Notes: a model not told the origin generated them from the sequence alone. A stretch of 64,000 bases of DNA from Hyposmocoma kahamanoa (GCF_003589595.1 NW_020653713.1:4074692-4138691); one strand, 5' to 3'. Counted from the stretch's first letter, positions 11,968 through 23,483 are shown. Made by a program: numbers and translations.

Positions 11968-13610
11968 TGTCTTGAAAAATTTTTGACTGACACAGTCTCT
12001 GTGCATCATAAGAAGACTTCAGGTAAAGATAAATATTTTTCAATTAAGCTTATTGTTGAGATAATATTTAACACAAACTAAGAGGACACAGTATTTTTGA
12101 GGTTCAGTTTTTCTACAAAGTGTCTACAGCTGTATCGAATCCTTTATCCTTTTCAATAATTATCACATTCAATTGAATTTTTTGCAACCACATTTCCAAC
12201 CACTTGACATCCGGTTACATCTCAATTGTGCAAAATGAAATAAAAATTGACCGGATGTGACAAATCCTTCCTGAACTAAGTAGAGCAATAATTTCTAACA
12301 CCCTTTAGACGGATTTGTAACCATTGCACAGTGATTCATTCCACACATTTTTCAAGAACGTGAGGCACAACAATTTGAAAAGAAATTATTCTATTGGACA
12401 CCTACGATTTAACGTCTACGATCAAAAGCAATGACAATAACACACAATGTGGCGAATGATCCAAAATTGTAGAAAAAAATATCAATGAAACCAATATTGT
12501 TAGGATTGTATAGGACCGGATGCGACGTGCCGCGACATAGTTTTCGCTATTTGTTTGAAAATTTATGAAAGGCATGTGGAGACAGTTTCAGATTGCAATA
12601 AATTTTATTTGCCATGTGGGTGGAACAACGAAATCTTCGGAGTATTTTCTTTTTCACTAATCTGTTTATAAACACTTATATAAGCCCGAACAACTTTCCG
12701 CATTATAAGCTAAAATGAACATTGCAATAAGGGTTATAGGTTCCCATGAACTAATAAATATTATTTTATCTTTGTATTTTGATAAGCGCTATAATTATGC
12801 AATCACAATGTGATATTCGATATAGGAAATGTAAAGACTTATTTAAAAAACAATAACGTGTGCTTGTTACTAAACTAAATTTTAAGCCAAGTATTTGATC
12901 GGTTTATAATGATTTGCAGTAAATTCTAAAGTTAGACGTTCCACTCAACTCCATTCATATTCCTTCAACATCTAAACACGCGGAAGACGTTTATAATTTC
13001 ATATAATATTAAAATGTTTCGCATTGATTTTGACCAACAAAAGGGAACAAAGGACACAATAGGTATAGGTAACAATGACACTACGGCAAACATGTGAGAT
13101 GCTATTTGCACTATTAGAAATAAAATGTTCGAATATTAAAATTTTGAAATTCGGATTTGGAGTTTTGTGTTCTTAACTTTTTGACTTGGATTCTTGTTGA
13201 TCCGGGAATGGCTTTTACTGCTTTTTGGATGTGATATACCGGTATTGTATGGTAGCAAAGTACTATTGTTGCAAATAAAGGTAGCTAAGGATGGGCATTG
13301 TCGTCATTGTGGCGGGTGTGCGTGGACAATGCACTGATCACGTTTAGAAATTTTTGGACAATTTCTGGCTGTTTTTGCAACGGGTTGCACCTTGGTGTAC
13401 AGGGATGCATTGGGTATTGGCTAGATTGGAAAACGACAATTATTATATTATTATAACTAAAGGTATACAGGTATACTAATAAGGCCATTTCCCATGAGAA
13501 GAAAAGTATAAGAAACTCTATGGGTTGCCTTTTGTAAATGGATAATTCTTCACTATTGTCATACCCATTTTTTTAATATCACAGGAAGAAGAAACCTGAG
13601 TGAGCTAAAC
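11968..13610. other. AT-rich DNA, nothing recognised
   Basis: No repeat heads, no terminal repeats and only short chance frames. Confidence 0.45.
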
Positions 13611-13830
13611 CATAGGTTTCCAAACTTTTTGGCTTACCTAGGCAATTTATATAGGCAAGATAAAAAATTGAAAGCACGTATATTAACTTAACACAAAAAA
13701 ATCACAAGGAAAAAATTATATACCTATATGTAGTGTAGTTTATATAGATAATTCAGATTTTTTTTCCAAATACGATAGCACCCCCTGGACAGCGTCTATG
13801 ACCCACTTTTAGATTGCTTCCCCCTAGATT
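13611..13830 (+). repeat. rep8, hAT-like terminal fragment
   Basis: Begins AGGTTTCCAAACTTTTTGGC, then an AT-rich block with TTAACTTAACACAAAAAAAT, and ends near ACCCACTTTTAGATTGCTTC. A second copy lies in reverse at 42975-43190 with the same order of blocks. The start resembles the GGTTCYCAAACTTTTT ends of animal hAT-type elements, which is from memory. No opposite terminus was found. Confidence 0.5.
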
Positions 13831-14221
13831 CTTGAGTCATGTGATCCAAGTACGCCTAAGCTGTTATTTGAAACATTTGGTACGAAGTTTTTTTCGCAAT
13901 AGTTTTAATTCTCTTTTACTTATTTCGACTGAGTCCGTCTCTGTTCAAATTAGTACCGGCAAACAGGGTGGTATATTTTCCGAAACTACTTGTCACGTCA
14001 CAATGGGCCGATTCAAGCGAGTCGCAGAGTGGGACAAAATGGCCAGAGATGCGCAAAATCTGGGACTCAATCGACAGTCGGACAATGACCGGCAAGTTGA
14101 AATTAATTTTAATTTCAAAATTGAGTCTTCCGCATAGGCACTTTTTGTCTGTGCATGAATAAAATGGACAATTGTTTTATCAACAAGTTACAGATCAACA
14201 ACTTGCTTGCGTTATTTAGAG

Positions 14222-14306
14222 AAATGAACCTCTCGATGGCCCAGGGGTTGGAATTTCGGGAGTTTAATGAGGAGATCCTGAGTTCGATTCTCGGTAGGGC
14301 CAATTT
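14222..14306 (+). mobile_element. tRNA-derived SINE head
   Basis: TGGCCCAGGGGTTGGAA fits a pol III A box, and GAGTTCGATTCTC about 35 bases later fits a B box. The 3' GGTAGGGCCA could pair weakly with GGCCC at the start. No anticodon arm typical of a functional tRNA is evident, so it is called a SINE. Confidence 0.55.
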
Positions 14307-14449
14307 TTGAGAACGAATTTTTCTAAATCTATGGAGTTCCTCTAAAGTTAATTTCGTTACTCTGGTATTCATAATACAATGAATGTCCTAGTTTGAGACC
14401 AGATATAATTGGTGTCTTTATCTGGCACATTTTCATTGTATTGGATATC

Positions 14450-14610
14450 TGTTTCAGACTCTCGCCTCTCTCTATGATCTAAAAGGTTAACTTAGAATTT
14501 AAAAATGGGAGAGGATGTATACCCCGGCAATGACACAGTCGGCCGGGGTCAGGGACTCAGGTTCAAAAACCGGCGAACAATACGTGACGTATCTAGCAGG
14601 ACAGCTACCT
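14450..14610 (+). repeat. rep7 copy 1
   Basis: Shares CTCGCCTCTCTCTATGATCT, GGCAATGACACAGTC, GGGTCAGGGACTCAGGTTCA and ACGTGACGTATCTAG with 52722-52870. GGTTCAAAAACC could be a decayed B box, so rep7 may be a SINE. The two copies are clearly related but diverged. Confidence 0.55.
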
Positions 14611-14820
14611 GAATTCGTGCTGGAAGCGATACGCCACAGAAATCCAACCACCTCCAGCAGCTAACATATCGGTGTTCTCGTGCATCAAATTGACATACTT
14701 ACGACGTTTTTCGGTTTCGGTTTTCACGAGACCCTCGTCATGTGGGATGGTAACGCCCACAAGAAATACACTCAATATTACAATATAAGGCTTATTCTAT
14801 TATATCTATATATATAAAGT

Positions 14821-15308
14821 GGTGCGCTTGGTGGTAAGCGACACACCAGTCCATACAGTTGCAGTGTCACTTAGAACTTTAAATCGCAAAGATCTGTGAG
14901 GTACTTCACCCGTCTGGGTCCTGCTGGTGAAATCACCCTTTAAAACGAGAACGCTGTAATGCTGACATTACTGCCGTCCGCTAACTAAAAAGCGGGTAAG
15001 TGATAAAATATTTTTTTCAGATATCATAAAAAAAAAACCATAACCCAGTTTTAGAATAATGAAATTGTTTAATGATATTAACAGCTTTGCATCGTTAGGG
15101 TAAGTTCCGAGAAGTCAAACACGTTAACTAATTTTAACTGTTTTTAAAAAAAAAACTTTGTTAAAGATAGAGCTTTTGCCATTTAAAACAGATATTTGTC
15201 ACTTACCCGAATTTTAGTTAGTGGACGATAGATTACTGCTTTGCAGCAGAAATAGGTAAGATCAATTTTTCCCTGGTCGAGTTTTCTCAAGGAGCTCTAC
15301 TACTGCTA
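14821..15308 (-). mobile_element. rep1 copy interrupted by mite1
   Basis: In the plus reading it starts GGTGCGCTTGGTGGTAAGCG and ends GGAGCTCTACTACTGCTAA. A 261-bp mite1 sits at 14971-15231 between ...GCTGACATTA and ATTACTGCTTTGCAGCAGAA, which join to the normal rep1 sequence once one ATTA is removed. Confidence 0.9.
14971..15231. mobile_element. mite1 copy 1
   Basis: Terminal inverted repeats CTGCCGTCCGCTAACTAAAA and (reverse complement) CTATCGTCCACTAACTAAAA bound a 261-bp AT-rich element with no coding capacity. It is flanked by ATTA on both sides (14967-14970 and 15232-15235), giving a 4-bp target duplication inside rep1. A second copy is at 18490-18746. The superfamily is uncertain. Confidence 0.9.
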
Positions 15309-16020
15309 ATATTTCCAAGAATAGTCCTATCTGTGATAATGTATCGATTTTGAATTAAAATTATTATTATTATCTGTTAGCAGCCTAAATTGCTATTGTA
15401 ATGAAGCAACAACTCGTATCCGAGAAAACACAAAAAAAGGTTATTAAAGGGCGTGAAACCCTGAAGGGAAAATTAGTGGAACAAAAAACACATGTTGCAT
15501 GAACTTGTAACAACACAATTGTTTATTATGTTTGTAAATTACATTACAAAGTTGTCCACCGATTTGGATAGTGAAGAGAGCGTCTAATACATAAGAGAAA
15601 GCAGAATTGAATAATCGAGTTATACGATCGAATTTCTCATATTATTAAGATGGACTTAGGTGATATAGTTAAATAAGTTGGTTGCAGTTAGACTATAAAT
15701 AATATAGTCTATACTTTTGTACATTTATTCGTTTTTGTAAGCATTTTGTACTTATTTTATTGAACAGGTTAGGAGAAAATTGGAGTAGCTATGGAGTTAA
15801 TTACGATCAAGGAATTGTTTTTATACACTCATTTTCAGCGCCGGCGCTAGTCCATGTGCCCTCTAGTATGCACGCAATCAAAATGTATTACTTACGGTAC
15901 TGAGAAGAGTATTTTTATTAAATAATAAGTTAAAATACATTAGTACAATAAAAGTCTAAATATTAGAAACTAAAGCTAGAATTTGAATTATATGAAGGTG
16001 CCCAGGATGCTGACAGCGTT
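15309..16020. other. AT-rich DNA, nothing recognised
   Basis: No features seen beyond AT-rich runs. Confidence 0.45.
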
Positions 16021-16290
16021 CCCTCGTTCGTCCAGGAAAGTACTGCCGTACTACCTTATCTGTTTCTGCTGTAAAGCAGTATTTAGTTTCGATTTTGAAT
16101 GGTAAGAGTGCTGGTGAAATTATAGGCACTTGAGACTTTTCAAATTATGTCTCAGGGTGACAGGTGCAGTGGCAACGCCCCTTAGATCTTTGCGATCTGA
16201 AGCTCCGAGCGGCACTGCAAATGTTATGGACAGGCGTGTCACTGGCCAGCGCACGACTTGTTTGTCCCGTCTAATCATAAAAAAAAATCA
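16021..16290 (+). mobile_element. rep1 copy with A-rich tail
   Basis: Runs from GTTCGTCCAGGAAAGTACTG through CTCAGGGTGACAGGTGCAGT and GACAGGCGTGTC to CTAATCATAAAAAAAAATC. It lacks only the first ~25 bases. Confidence 0.9.
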
Positions 16291-17160
16291 TATTAGATAT
16301 TCAACAAATAAATATGGTTTAACATTTCACCGCTATTTCTTTCCACTTAAGACCTCAGCCGTGCCCTGAAGGAATACAGATGCTATACAAGATAATGCCC
16401 CTCTCACACAATGAGTAACGTTTTACAACATTGTTGCAATTAGCAATAATGCCATTGTACATTATCTTATTCTGATATCGATGTTTAGCATGATTAAAAT
16501 GGTGTCGAACCTCATGTACTAGTGATGACACACGATCAGTGAAATCGAGAATCGATGATAAAATATGTCGACTGACGTATGACATATTTAAATCAGTGTT
16601 ATAATGTTATGATGATAACTGAAATCAACTCATGAAATTAGTCGATAACTTTTCTATACTTAAATAAGAGGGAGATAAAATTTCACATATCTCACTGCTA
16701 ATGCAATAGTGTTGGAACTCAAAATACGTGAAAATCAAGATTACACCATTGCTGTGAGCAAAATTTCATTCTCTACACGTCAATAAAACCGTCGTTAGAA
16801 TATTGTAAATTACAAAGATATGTACTTAACTCAAAATGAGGCAAACTTCATATGAGCTAGTTCTGGATGAAACAGTCTTACTCAAAAATGTGAAATTATC
16901 TATTTTAAACTACATTTTGGCAAATAGGAAATTATTTAGATGTCTGTAATAAACTTTAACCTGTACATACATATCAGTAATATTTAACGGGAAGTGAATA
17001 ATTGGCTTTTCATCGATTCTGAAAAAATACTTTTTTTGAGCTAATACACTACTGTATTAACAATGCGATATGCATAACTTGTTTCATGTAGTTTATATAA
17101 TTTTTATGACATTCATGCGATAAAAGCACTTTTGACGTATGACAAATGTGGTTTTATAAT
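16291..17160. other. AT-rich DNA with one small shared motif
   Basis: A stretch near 16638 (CGATAACTTTTCTATACTTA) recurs near 22626, just outside the foldback element. Nothing else was recognised. Confidence 0.4.
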
Positions 17161-17513
17161 ACCAAGGGAGAAATCTATTTCTTCACTCGGCCAGGTACCT
17201 TTACAGCTACCAGCAGCTGACAAGAGATCTCGCTTTAAGAATTGTGTTTTTTATTAAGTTTATTGAATGTCACAATGTTTGACCACTATGATATTCAATT
17301 ATTTTTGTGAAATTACTCCACTAGTTTGTTATAAGTATTATGACAAAGATCGAACACTTAAAAAAATTCCTTCGGTCCAACTGGATTCGAACCAACGTCA
17401 TCCAGCAAACCGTGCCAGGCGCTATGCCAACTAAGCCACGAACGTTACGATTTTTTAATGTGCTTGTTACATACCTTTGTTTTTGGTTTTTAACGACTTG
17501 TTTGCCGTAACTA
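17161..17513 (-). mobile_element. SINE3, near full unit
   Basis: On the minus strand: a 5' segment ending CAAGCACATT, a tRNA-like head (CGTGGCTTAGTTGGCATAGC as A box, GGTTCGAATCC as B box), a tail with GTGTTCGATCTTTGT, the block AACAAACTAGTGGAGTAATT, and GGTAGCTGTAAAGGTACC. The same order of blocks occurs at 38942-39400 and part of it at 34943-35130. Confidence 0.8.
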
Positions 17514-18164
17514 TTTTAATTATTTAAGGTCTATTTTTGGAGTGACTTTTAATTTAAGTGTCATTGGCGCCATTACTTATTTCGGTTTCGGTTTTTTCTT
17601 TTCGTCATTAAAAAAATATTAAATGACAGTTATATAGACAAGAAAATCAATATAATTTTTTTCAAACAAACGATCCCGACGACAACAAAATTCCCACCGA
17701 TTTATTTTCCCATTTTTTTCGTACGCTATGACCTCCACGCGGCGGATTTAAGTTTATAAATAACGCACAAATGAGACTCACAAATGCGACGTTCAAATGG
17801 GTCTCGTTGGCCGATGTTAAGTCTGATTTACTGAGTTGCCTGGGGTGTACGGGGGTGACCACATTGGTCATTTTCACTGAAGAAAAATCGATGCCATTTA
17901 GTATAAAAAAGTTTCGTGGGTACGAGTTCTTCTTTGAATATAAATTGAATATAAATTGTCTCAAATTTTAACATGCTATATACATTGATTTGCCCACTGT
18001 ACTAAAACGTACTTGGTAGTGAACATACTGATCTAAGTCAAAGTCAAATGTGCCCACGTGCCCAAAACGTTAAACAAATCACTTTAAACAAACGAAGCAT
18101 TTAGATCCAAAAACATAATTTCATTTGCTATTTATACATAGCTGTTAAATCAATAAAAAAAAGG

Positions 18165-18245
18165 CGGTAGCCTAACAGTTTCAGTTATCGCCTCTAAAGC
18201 AGAGGATCTTGGGTTCGAATCCAGATTTACTGATCTAACTTATGC
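18165..18245 (+). mobile_element. SINE5 head
   Basis: GGTAGCCTAACAGTTTCAG (A box), CGCCTCTAAAGCAGAGGATC and GGTTCGAATCC (B box) match the head expected of SINE5. The LINE-like tail is absent. Confidence 0.65.
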
Positions 18246-18373
18246 GTATTTAAAGGTACACGCAAAAACACAATAAAGACAAAAAAGAGAACAGAAAATG
18301 AATTGATTTTCTAATTTGTGAGAGATCTAAATTGACGTGGAAACCATTTAGGCGCACCATCGTCCATATAATC

Positions 18374-18486
18374 AGCAGGGTTAGCACAATAGGGCTCGAC
18401 TTGCGCAAGAGCGACATAGAGAAAAGCAGTACATCGCGGTATATGTCGCTCTCGCTCAAGTCGCGCCCTATTGTGCCAGCCCTACT
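18374..18486. mobile_element. mite2, hairpin-forming element
   Basis: Arms of about 45 bases are inverted copies of each other: the left AGCAGGGTTAGCACAATAGG pairs with the right CCTATTGTGCCAGCCCTACT, and both arms continue through AGAGCGACATA/TATGTCGCTCT. The loop is ~23 bases. It has no coding capacity and ends three bases before mite1 copy 2. Confidence 0.85.
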
Positions 18487-18489
18487 AAG

Positions 18490-18746
18490 CTGCCGTCCGC
18501 TAACAAAAATGCGACTAAGTGCCAAAATATTTGTTTCAGATATTTTAAAAAAACCATAACCCAGTTTTAGGATATTGAAATTGTTTATAGATATTTCAGC
18601 TATGCATCGTTAGGGTAAGTTCCGATAAGTCGAACTCGTTAACTAATTTTAACTGTTTTTAAAAGAATTTTGTGCTCTATTTTTTGCTATTTAAAACGGA
18701 TATTTGACATAATGTCACATAGCCGCTTTTAGTTAGTGGACGGCAG
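18490..18746. mobile_element. mite1 copy 2
   Basis: A 257-bp element with ends CTGCCGTCCGCTAAC and GTTAGTGGACGGCAG. The interior matches copy 1 (for example GCATCGTTAGGGTAAGTTCC and GTTAACTAATTTTAACTG). No clear target duplication is seen, perhaps because mite2 abuts it. Confidence 0.9.
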
Positions 18747-19269
18747 TATTGGTATCATATCAACTGGAGAGAAAGGAGAGGTTCGAATACTGTGTAAGTC
18801 AGCTGACTGTTGAAAGCGCAAGATATTGACTCATAATCGGTATTATCATATTTGTTTGCCAGTAGGGTAGGCGGAGACTACGGATTTCAATGCGCTTGCT
18901 AAATAGAGCCATAAACCATTATAATCGTGCCCTAACACCACAGACAGTTCTGGATACAGAATTAAGTTTCAATTTCTAAAGGTGCGTGTACATTAACATA
19001 GGATACTCGTCAGTTAACAACTTCAATGCCGCGTTGACTGAGACTCAGGCGCATGATTTAGGTGACAGTTGGCGCAATTAATGTCTTCGAAGGAGGTATT
19101 GATAATGCGCTGGTTTTTATTTACTAAAATATATTATAAATTTATGGTAAATGGAGACTAAACGCAGTAATGCTCAGTTCCAATTCAAAGATGGCCGTTA
19201 GAGGTTGGGAGTCGGCGATCGTGGACTCCATGTTGTCTATGTGGGACAAAGAGTCACTGAGCGCGAACG
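18747..19269. other. Unassigned stretch
   Basis: AGGCGGAGACTACGG near 18870 resembles a motif common in lepidopteran dispersed repeats (memory only). The rest is unassigned. Confidence 0.3.
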
Positions 19270-19650
19270 ATGTGGTCTCTGTCACAACAAAGTTACGTCA
19301 ATAACATTTTACAAAAATTTGGTTTAACAAATTGCAATACTGTTAAAACTCCAAATGAATTGAGTGAATTTACCGAATTTGAAATGCAATCAAAAAACGA
19401 CGAAAACGAGAAATTCCCATACAGGGAACTTATTGGGTCGCTAATGTATTTGTGCACAGCCACAAGGCCGGACATTATGAATACTGTCACAAAGCTGGCT
19501 CAGTTTGTGAGCAATCCTAGTTCGACCAACTGGAAGGCAGCGAAGAGGGTCTTACGCTATCTCAAGGGTACCGCGAGCTATGGTTTGATTTATAAGAAAA
19601 CTGGTAAGCACGTTCAGGGGTACTGCGATGCAAATTGGGGTAGTTTCCTT
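19270..19650 (+). pseudogene. Copia-type pol fragment (RT/RNase H junction)
   Basis: About 125 codons are open. They contain LSQQSYVNNILQKFGL, then PYRELIGSLMYL, TRPDI, a W-KAAKRVLRYLKGTASYGL block and GYCDANWG. These are hallmark motifs of the C-terminal end of the Ty1/Copia reverse transcriptase leading into RNase H, where GY-DA-WG is the RNase H start and D a catalytic residue. The reading frame continues past 19650 for about 30 codons of unrelated sequence to a stop at 19741, so the element is cut just after the first RNase H motif. Neither gag, protease, integrase nor LTRs are visible nearby. The absence of frameshifts suggests a fairly recent relic, but it cannot be autonomous. Confidence 0.9.
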
Positions 19651-20069
19651 CTTGAGGTAGGACCCGAGAAGCGCAGCAGCGATAGCGTAGATTGTACACA
19701 AATAAACAAAGAGAGCACAAATAATAACTTTTATATTAAATGAGATAAACATAGAACACAAGATAGTAAACAAGAGTGGGTGTCATGGGAGTGAACTTCA
19801 TTGTCAGTAGGAATTTGAATCTAAGAACTAAACAGCCAGTAAGAAACTATGCGTTTGTCGTATAAGGTTCGTACCTCAACAGTCTCCCAGACTAACAAAA
19901 TTACCATAAAGACATAAATAGATAGATATAAAACAAAAACGGTACATGGAGAACTTAGAACTAATGTGGGTAAAGGCGTCAGCTTCCTGAAGCCTTTTTC
20001 GGGTGTAGAAGCAGATATCGGTCATTTAATCATAGAAATAAATTGAGAAAAGGTAGACCTTGTTAATAA

Positions 20070-20683
20070 ATCTTTTTGGGAGTGACTTCAGATAGTAAAC
20101 TCCAATGATTTCCACATATATCTTCCTTGGCCAGCAGATTAAGCTCTGCTGCATTCGCAGTACGTGGAATACGTCAACTTACCGATGTTGCTACTGCTAG
20201 ACTAGTTTACCTTAGTTACTTCCATAGTATAATGTCCTACGGGATTCTCATGTGGGGTAAAGCGGCAGATATACGAACAATATTTGTGTTCCAAAAATGA
20301 GCGATTAGTTCTGTATACCGTTTAGGTTCTCGGATTTCTCTCAGAGAAAAGTTTAAGGAGGCTGGTATCATGACTGTGGCATCACAGTACATTTACTTAC
20401 ATATTTTGTATGCTCGTAAATACATATATACATAATTTCGTTAAGAAAGAAGATATCCATAATATTAACCTTAGAAATAAGTCCAAACTCATGGTACCAC
20501 GTTTTCGTTTAACTAAGGTAAACGATTCTTTTGTGGGGAATACGTTTTTACAACAAGATTCCGGAGCATATATTAAGATTACCATTTTCTAAGTTTAAAA
20601 CTTACATTAAAAGTATCTTAATTGAAAAGTCATATTACAAAATTGTTAACTACGTGTTAGATAAAGATGTATGGAAAGACACC
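20070..20683 (+). pseudogene. LINE-J reverse transcriptase, C-terminal third
   Basis: Reading across frames gives, in order, FLGVTSDSKLQ, RLSSAAFAVRGIRQLTD, ARLVYLSYFHSIMSYGI, LMWGKAADIRTIFVFQK, SLREKFKEAGIMTVASQY, a NKSKLMVPRFRLTKV segment and a final YYKIVNYVLDKDVWK. This is the conserved thumb and C-terminal part of a Jockey-superfamily non-LTR reverse transcriptase. Stops replace W near 20105 and R after VFQK. Frames shift near 20425 and again near 20560, where PEHILRLPFSKFK resumes. The catalytic palm (YxDD) lies upstream and is absent: the copy is 5'-truncated. The 3' UTR follows directly. Confidence 0.85.
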
Positions 20684-20888
20684 GTGAGTCTAGATTCCAC
20701 ACAAATATGATTCAAAATGTATACTATAGCATTTAAGTTTATTTGAAAAGAGCAATCCCTAGAGTTTCTTGCTCGTTCTTCTCAGGGAGGTGAGCGTAGT
20801 GAACGAGCAGTAGTTAAAAAAATGACGTTTTCAAGCGTCAATATTTTACCTATGGAATAAATGATTATTTCACTTTGGCTTTGACTAA
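20684..20888 (+). repeat. LINE-J 3' UTR
   Basis: Follows the reverse-transcriptase frame and includes TTATTTGAAAAGAGCAATCC, CTAGAGTTTCTTGCTCGTTC and an end GAATAAATGATTATTTCACT. Related 3' UTR pieces stand alone at 655-802, 32812-32960 and 44838-44868. Confidence 0.7.
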
Positions 20889-21267
20889 TTTCGGTTAACA
20901 ACCCAGCAGCGAGGTTCGAAGAACTTAAATGTCACGATGTTTTACTGTCATGAAATCAGAGCAGCGGAACATCTGGCATGGATTGCCTGAGGGTGCTGGT
21001 TTGTATCCAGACGGATCAAATTAATTTTTCTTAGTATTTCGATATTTGTTACTATAATTATAACTCTCATTAATTTTCGGATTTCGCGATCTGTGGTGAT
21101 ACGTGTCGTGCATCAGATTCGTTAACGGCGAATCTTTCAGTAGCATATTACATAGGTCAGCGCGAACATTTAGAAGTTTTAGAAATCTCTAACTGTGCTT
21201 TTCCTTGCTCATACACAAGTTCTGTCTGCACAAGTTGTTCTAATCTAAGTTCGTTTCTTTTCTTCTT
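20889..21267. other. Unassigned, with a weak SINE-like stretch
   Basis: GGTTTGTATCC at about 20999 resembles a B box, with GGCATGGATTG some 20 bases earlier. It is too weak for a firm SINE call. Confidence 0.25.
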
Positions 21268-21500
21268 GTTTTATAATACCAAATGACGGGACGAACAAGT
21301 CGTTGCAGTGCCACTCAGAGCTTTAAATCGCAAGGATCTTAGTGGCACTGCCACTGCTTTCTGAGACATAAGTTGATTAGTCCCATGTGCCTGTAACTTC
21401 ACCAGCACCTTTATCCTTCCAAACTGGAACGCAGTAATGTTCACATTACTGCTTGGCGGCAGAAATAGGTGAGGTGGCCGTACTTCCTTGGATGAATTCT
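21268..21500 (-). mobile_element. rep1 copy, internally deleted
   Basis: Plus reading: TTTTATAATACCAAATGACG, GGACGAACAAGTCG, then directly TTGCAGTGCCACTCAGAGC (about 35 bases missing), through CATTACTGCTTGGCGGCAGA to TACTTCCTTGGATGAA. The 5' ~40 bases of the sense strand are lost. Confidence 0.9.
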
Positions 21501-21744
21501 AATGTAAGCTTATTTTATTAATGCTTTTCAAATTTTACCACTGGCACACTACGTCTGCCGCTCTGTTTAGCTTACCTCTACCACAAAGGTTGCCTGGAAA
21601 AGATACTAACTACTGTTAACAAAGGCGCCCTTATCGCTCTTTTTTGTTAACAGTATTTCTAGATTGTTTGTGTACTGTTTTTGTTATTGTGTGTGAGAAA
21701 TAGAGTGAAACTCTACCTATGTATTTTTCGCCTCGTAAACAAAT

Positions 21745-22110
21745 CGCGTATACGTTCGCCCTTTACCTATAGATCCCATATCTGTATGGGTATGGGACCT
21801 GTGAATCGCATGAAACCTGTGATTTGTTTGAAAAAATAAATATACGCGGTTTATATCCAAAAATATCTTTTACTTCAAATATTTTATCGTCAACTTACTT
21901 CACATATACAAAGAACTGTCCTAGATAGAAAACAGCCATATGTGTGATACATGAAGAATTCGAAAATGTCGGATGTTGGAATCTTGGCCTTTTTCCAACA
22001 TGATTGAAATCATTCAAAGCCATCAAGAAATAAAACTCACTACAAAAGGAAAAAATAGCTCCATTTCCTATGTATAACAATCGCGTAAACCTGAGAACTC
22101 GTTAGGTAAA
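21745..22110 (+). repeat. rep6-related region
   Basis: GTATGGGACCTGTGAATCGC, GATTTGTTTGAAAAAATAAA and TATACGCGGTTTATATCC match the order seen in the reverse strand of 33130-33290. At 22078-22110, CAATCGCGTAAACCTGAGAA matches the segment next to rep6 at 33256-33280. The ~200 bases between are not recognised. Confidence 0.45.
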
Positions 22111-22889
22111 TATAGTTATATATAGATAAACGTGAGTAGAGAATTACTCCAAAAAACAATTTGGCATAATATCATTATTGTAATTATTCAACTTTACGTT
22201 TAATAATTAGAATAATGGTACGTTCAAATTCACACGTATTTATAGAGGGTACGTTCACAAATCAATTGTATGTCTGGAAATTGTTATTGATTGTCCTTTG
22301 TACTCAATAGGGCATAAGTCAGGATTTCGTCGTGGTGTTTGGACTCGGGACACATGCGCATGCCGCTTTGACTTACGGTTTACTCGTAAAACTGTATTAA
22401 ATACTGTTAGTGTTGTGGCATATTCTGAGAATGTCGGGCGTAATTTTTAATTTTGCAGGCTACAACTTCGTTGCTACATTTCCATTTCCCACAAATAACG
22501 TTAACTTAATGAGATTTATGGCAATCGACACGTTCTAAAATGGCAGCCTTTGTATAATAATGTCGCATCTGCAAAACAACAACTTTCCAAGGAAAAGGTT
22601 GAAAGACTCTACGGACGAAATTAATCGATAACTTTTTTATACTTAAATAGGAGAGCTGTAAAACTTCTCATTCACATATTTTTTTATACGCGCCGAATCA
22701 AAATGACGTAATTAATTTTGATTGAAATGCAGCTCTTTTACGATCCGTTTTACTAGATAATAAAGGCTTTTGTTCTAGTTTCAATTTTAAACGAAAACCA
22801 ACTGTTTTTAATTTGATCAGACGGTCTCTATGTTTTGGGAAGTAATTTAATTACGTTAGTGTCATACATTACAAACAGATTCGTATTTC

Positions 22890-22935
22890 TTTTTATGATA
22901 CCAAGTGGCGGGACGAATAAGTTGCGCGACCGGTG
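22890..22935 (-). mobile_element. rep1 3' end, left arm of foldback
   Basis: Plus reading TTTTTATGATACCAAGTGGC, GGGACGAATAAG, then GCGCGACCGGTGG. The rest of this copy resumes at 23386 with AAGCGACACGCCTGTCC. Confidence 0.8.
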
Positions 22936-23385
22936 GGAAGAATACGTAAGGTTTATAAAAACATTCAAAACAAATACTAATAAAAAAATTTATTATTCTA
23001 TAGAAGAAGTTTTTTCAGACAAATTTGAATAACTACAATATAAATAACCTTCTACTACAAAAATACAACAATAATCTAAATGATTTTTTGTAATATGCTA
23101 AGATAATGTGTTAAATGTAATTATCATATAATATAAATAATTATATTGCTATATAATATTTAAATCTCAACAGAAATGTAGTAAATAGTAACAATAGTAA
23201 AAATGTTATTAGTTAATAGCTAGCATGTTTAATTTTTTAAGATTGTGATTTGTGTTGGAAATTTATATTGATTTAAAGAATAAGTGCCCTCTTTACAATG
23301 CCCTTACATGGTATCATATAATAAGGTCCTACAATTATGTTATTTAAGATCTTTGTATACCTTCTATGGAGTAATAAATTCAAAT
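22936..23385. other. AT-rich insertion splitting the left foldback arm
   Basis: About 450 very AT-rich bases separate two pieces of rep1 that are contiguous in other copies (CCTGGTGGT and AAGCGACACG). AAG occurs at both junctions, so a 3-bp duplication is possible. No coding sequence or terminal repeat was recognised. Confidence 0.6.
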
Positions 23386-23483
23386 TGAAGCGACACGCCT
23401 GTCCATGACAGTTGCAGTACCACTCATAACATTCAATCACAAAGATCTGAGGCGCATCGCCACTGTGCCCGTTACCCTGAGAG
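23386..23483 (-). mobile_element. rep1, continuation of left arm
   Basis: Plus reading AGCGACACGCCTGTCCATGA, CAGTTGCAGTACCACTC, ATCACAAAGATCTGAGGCGC, CCCGTTACCCTGAGA. Confidence 0.85.
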
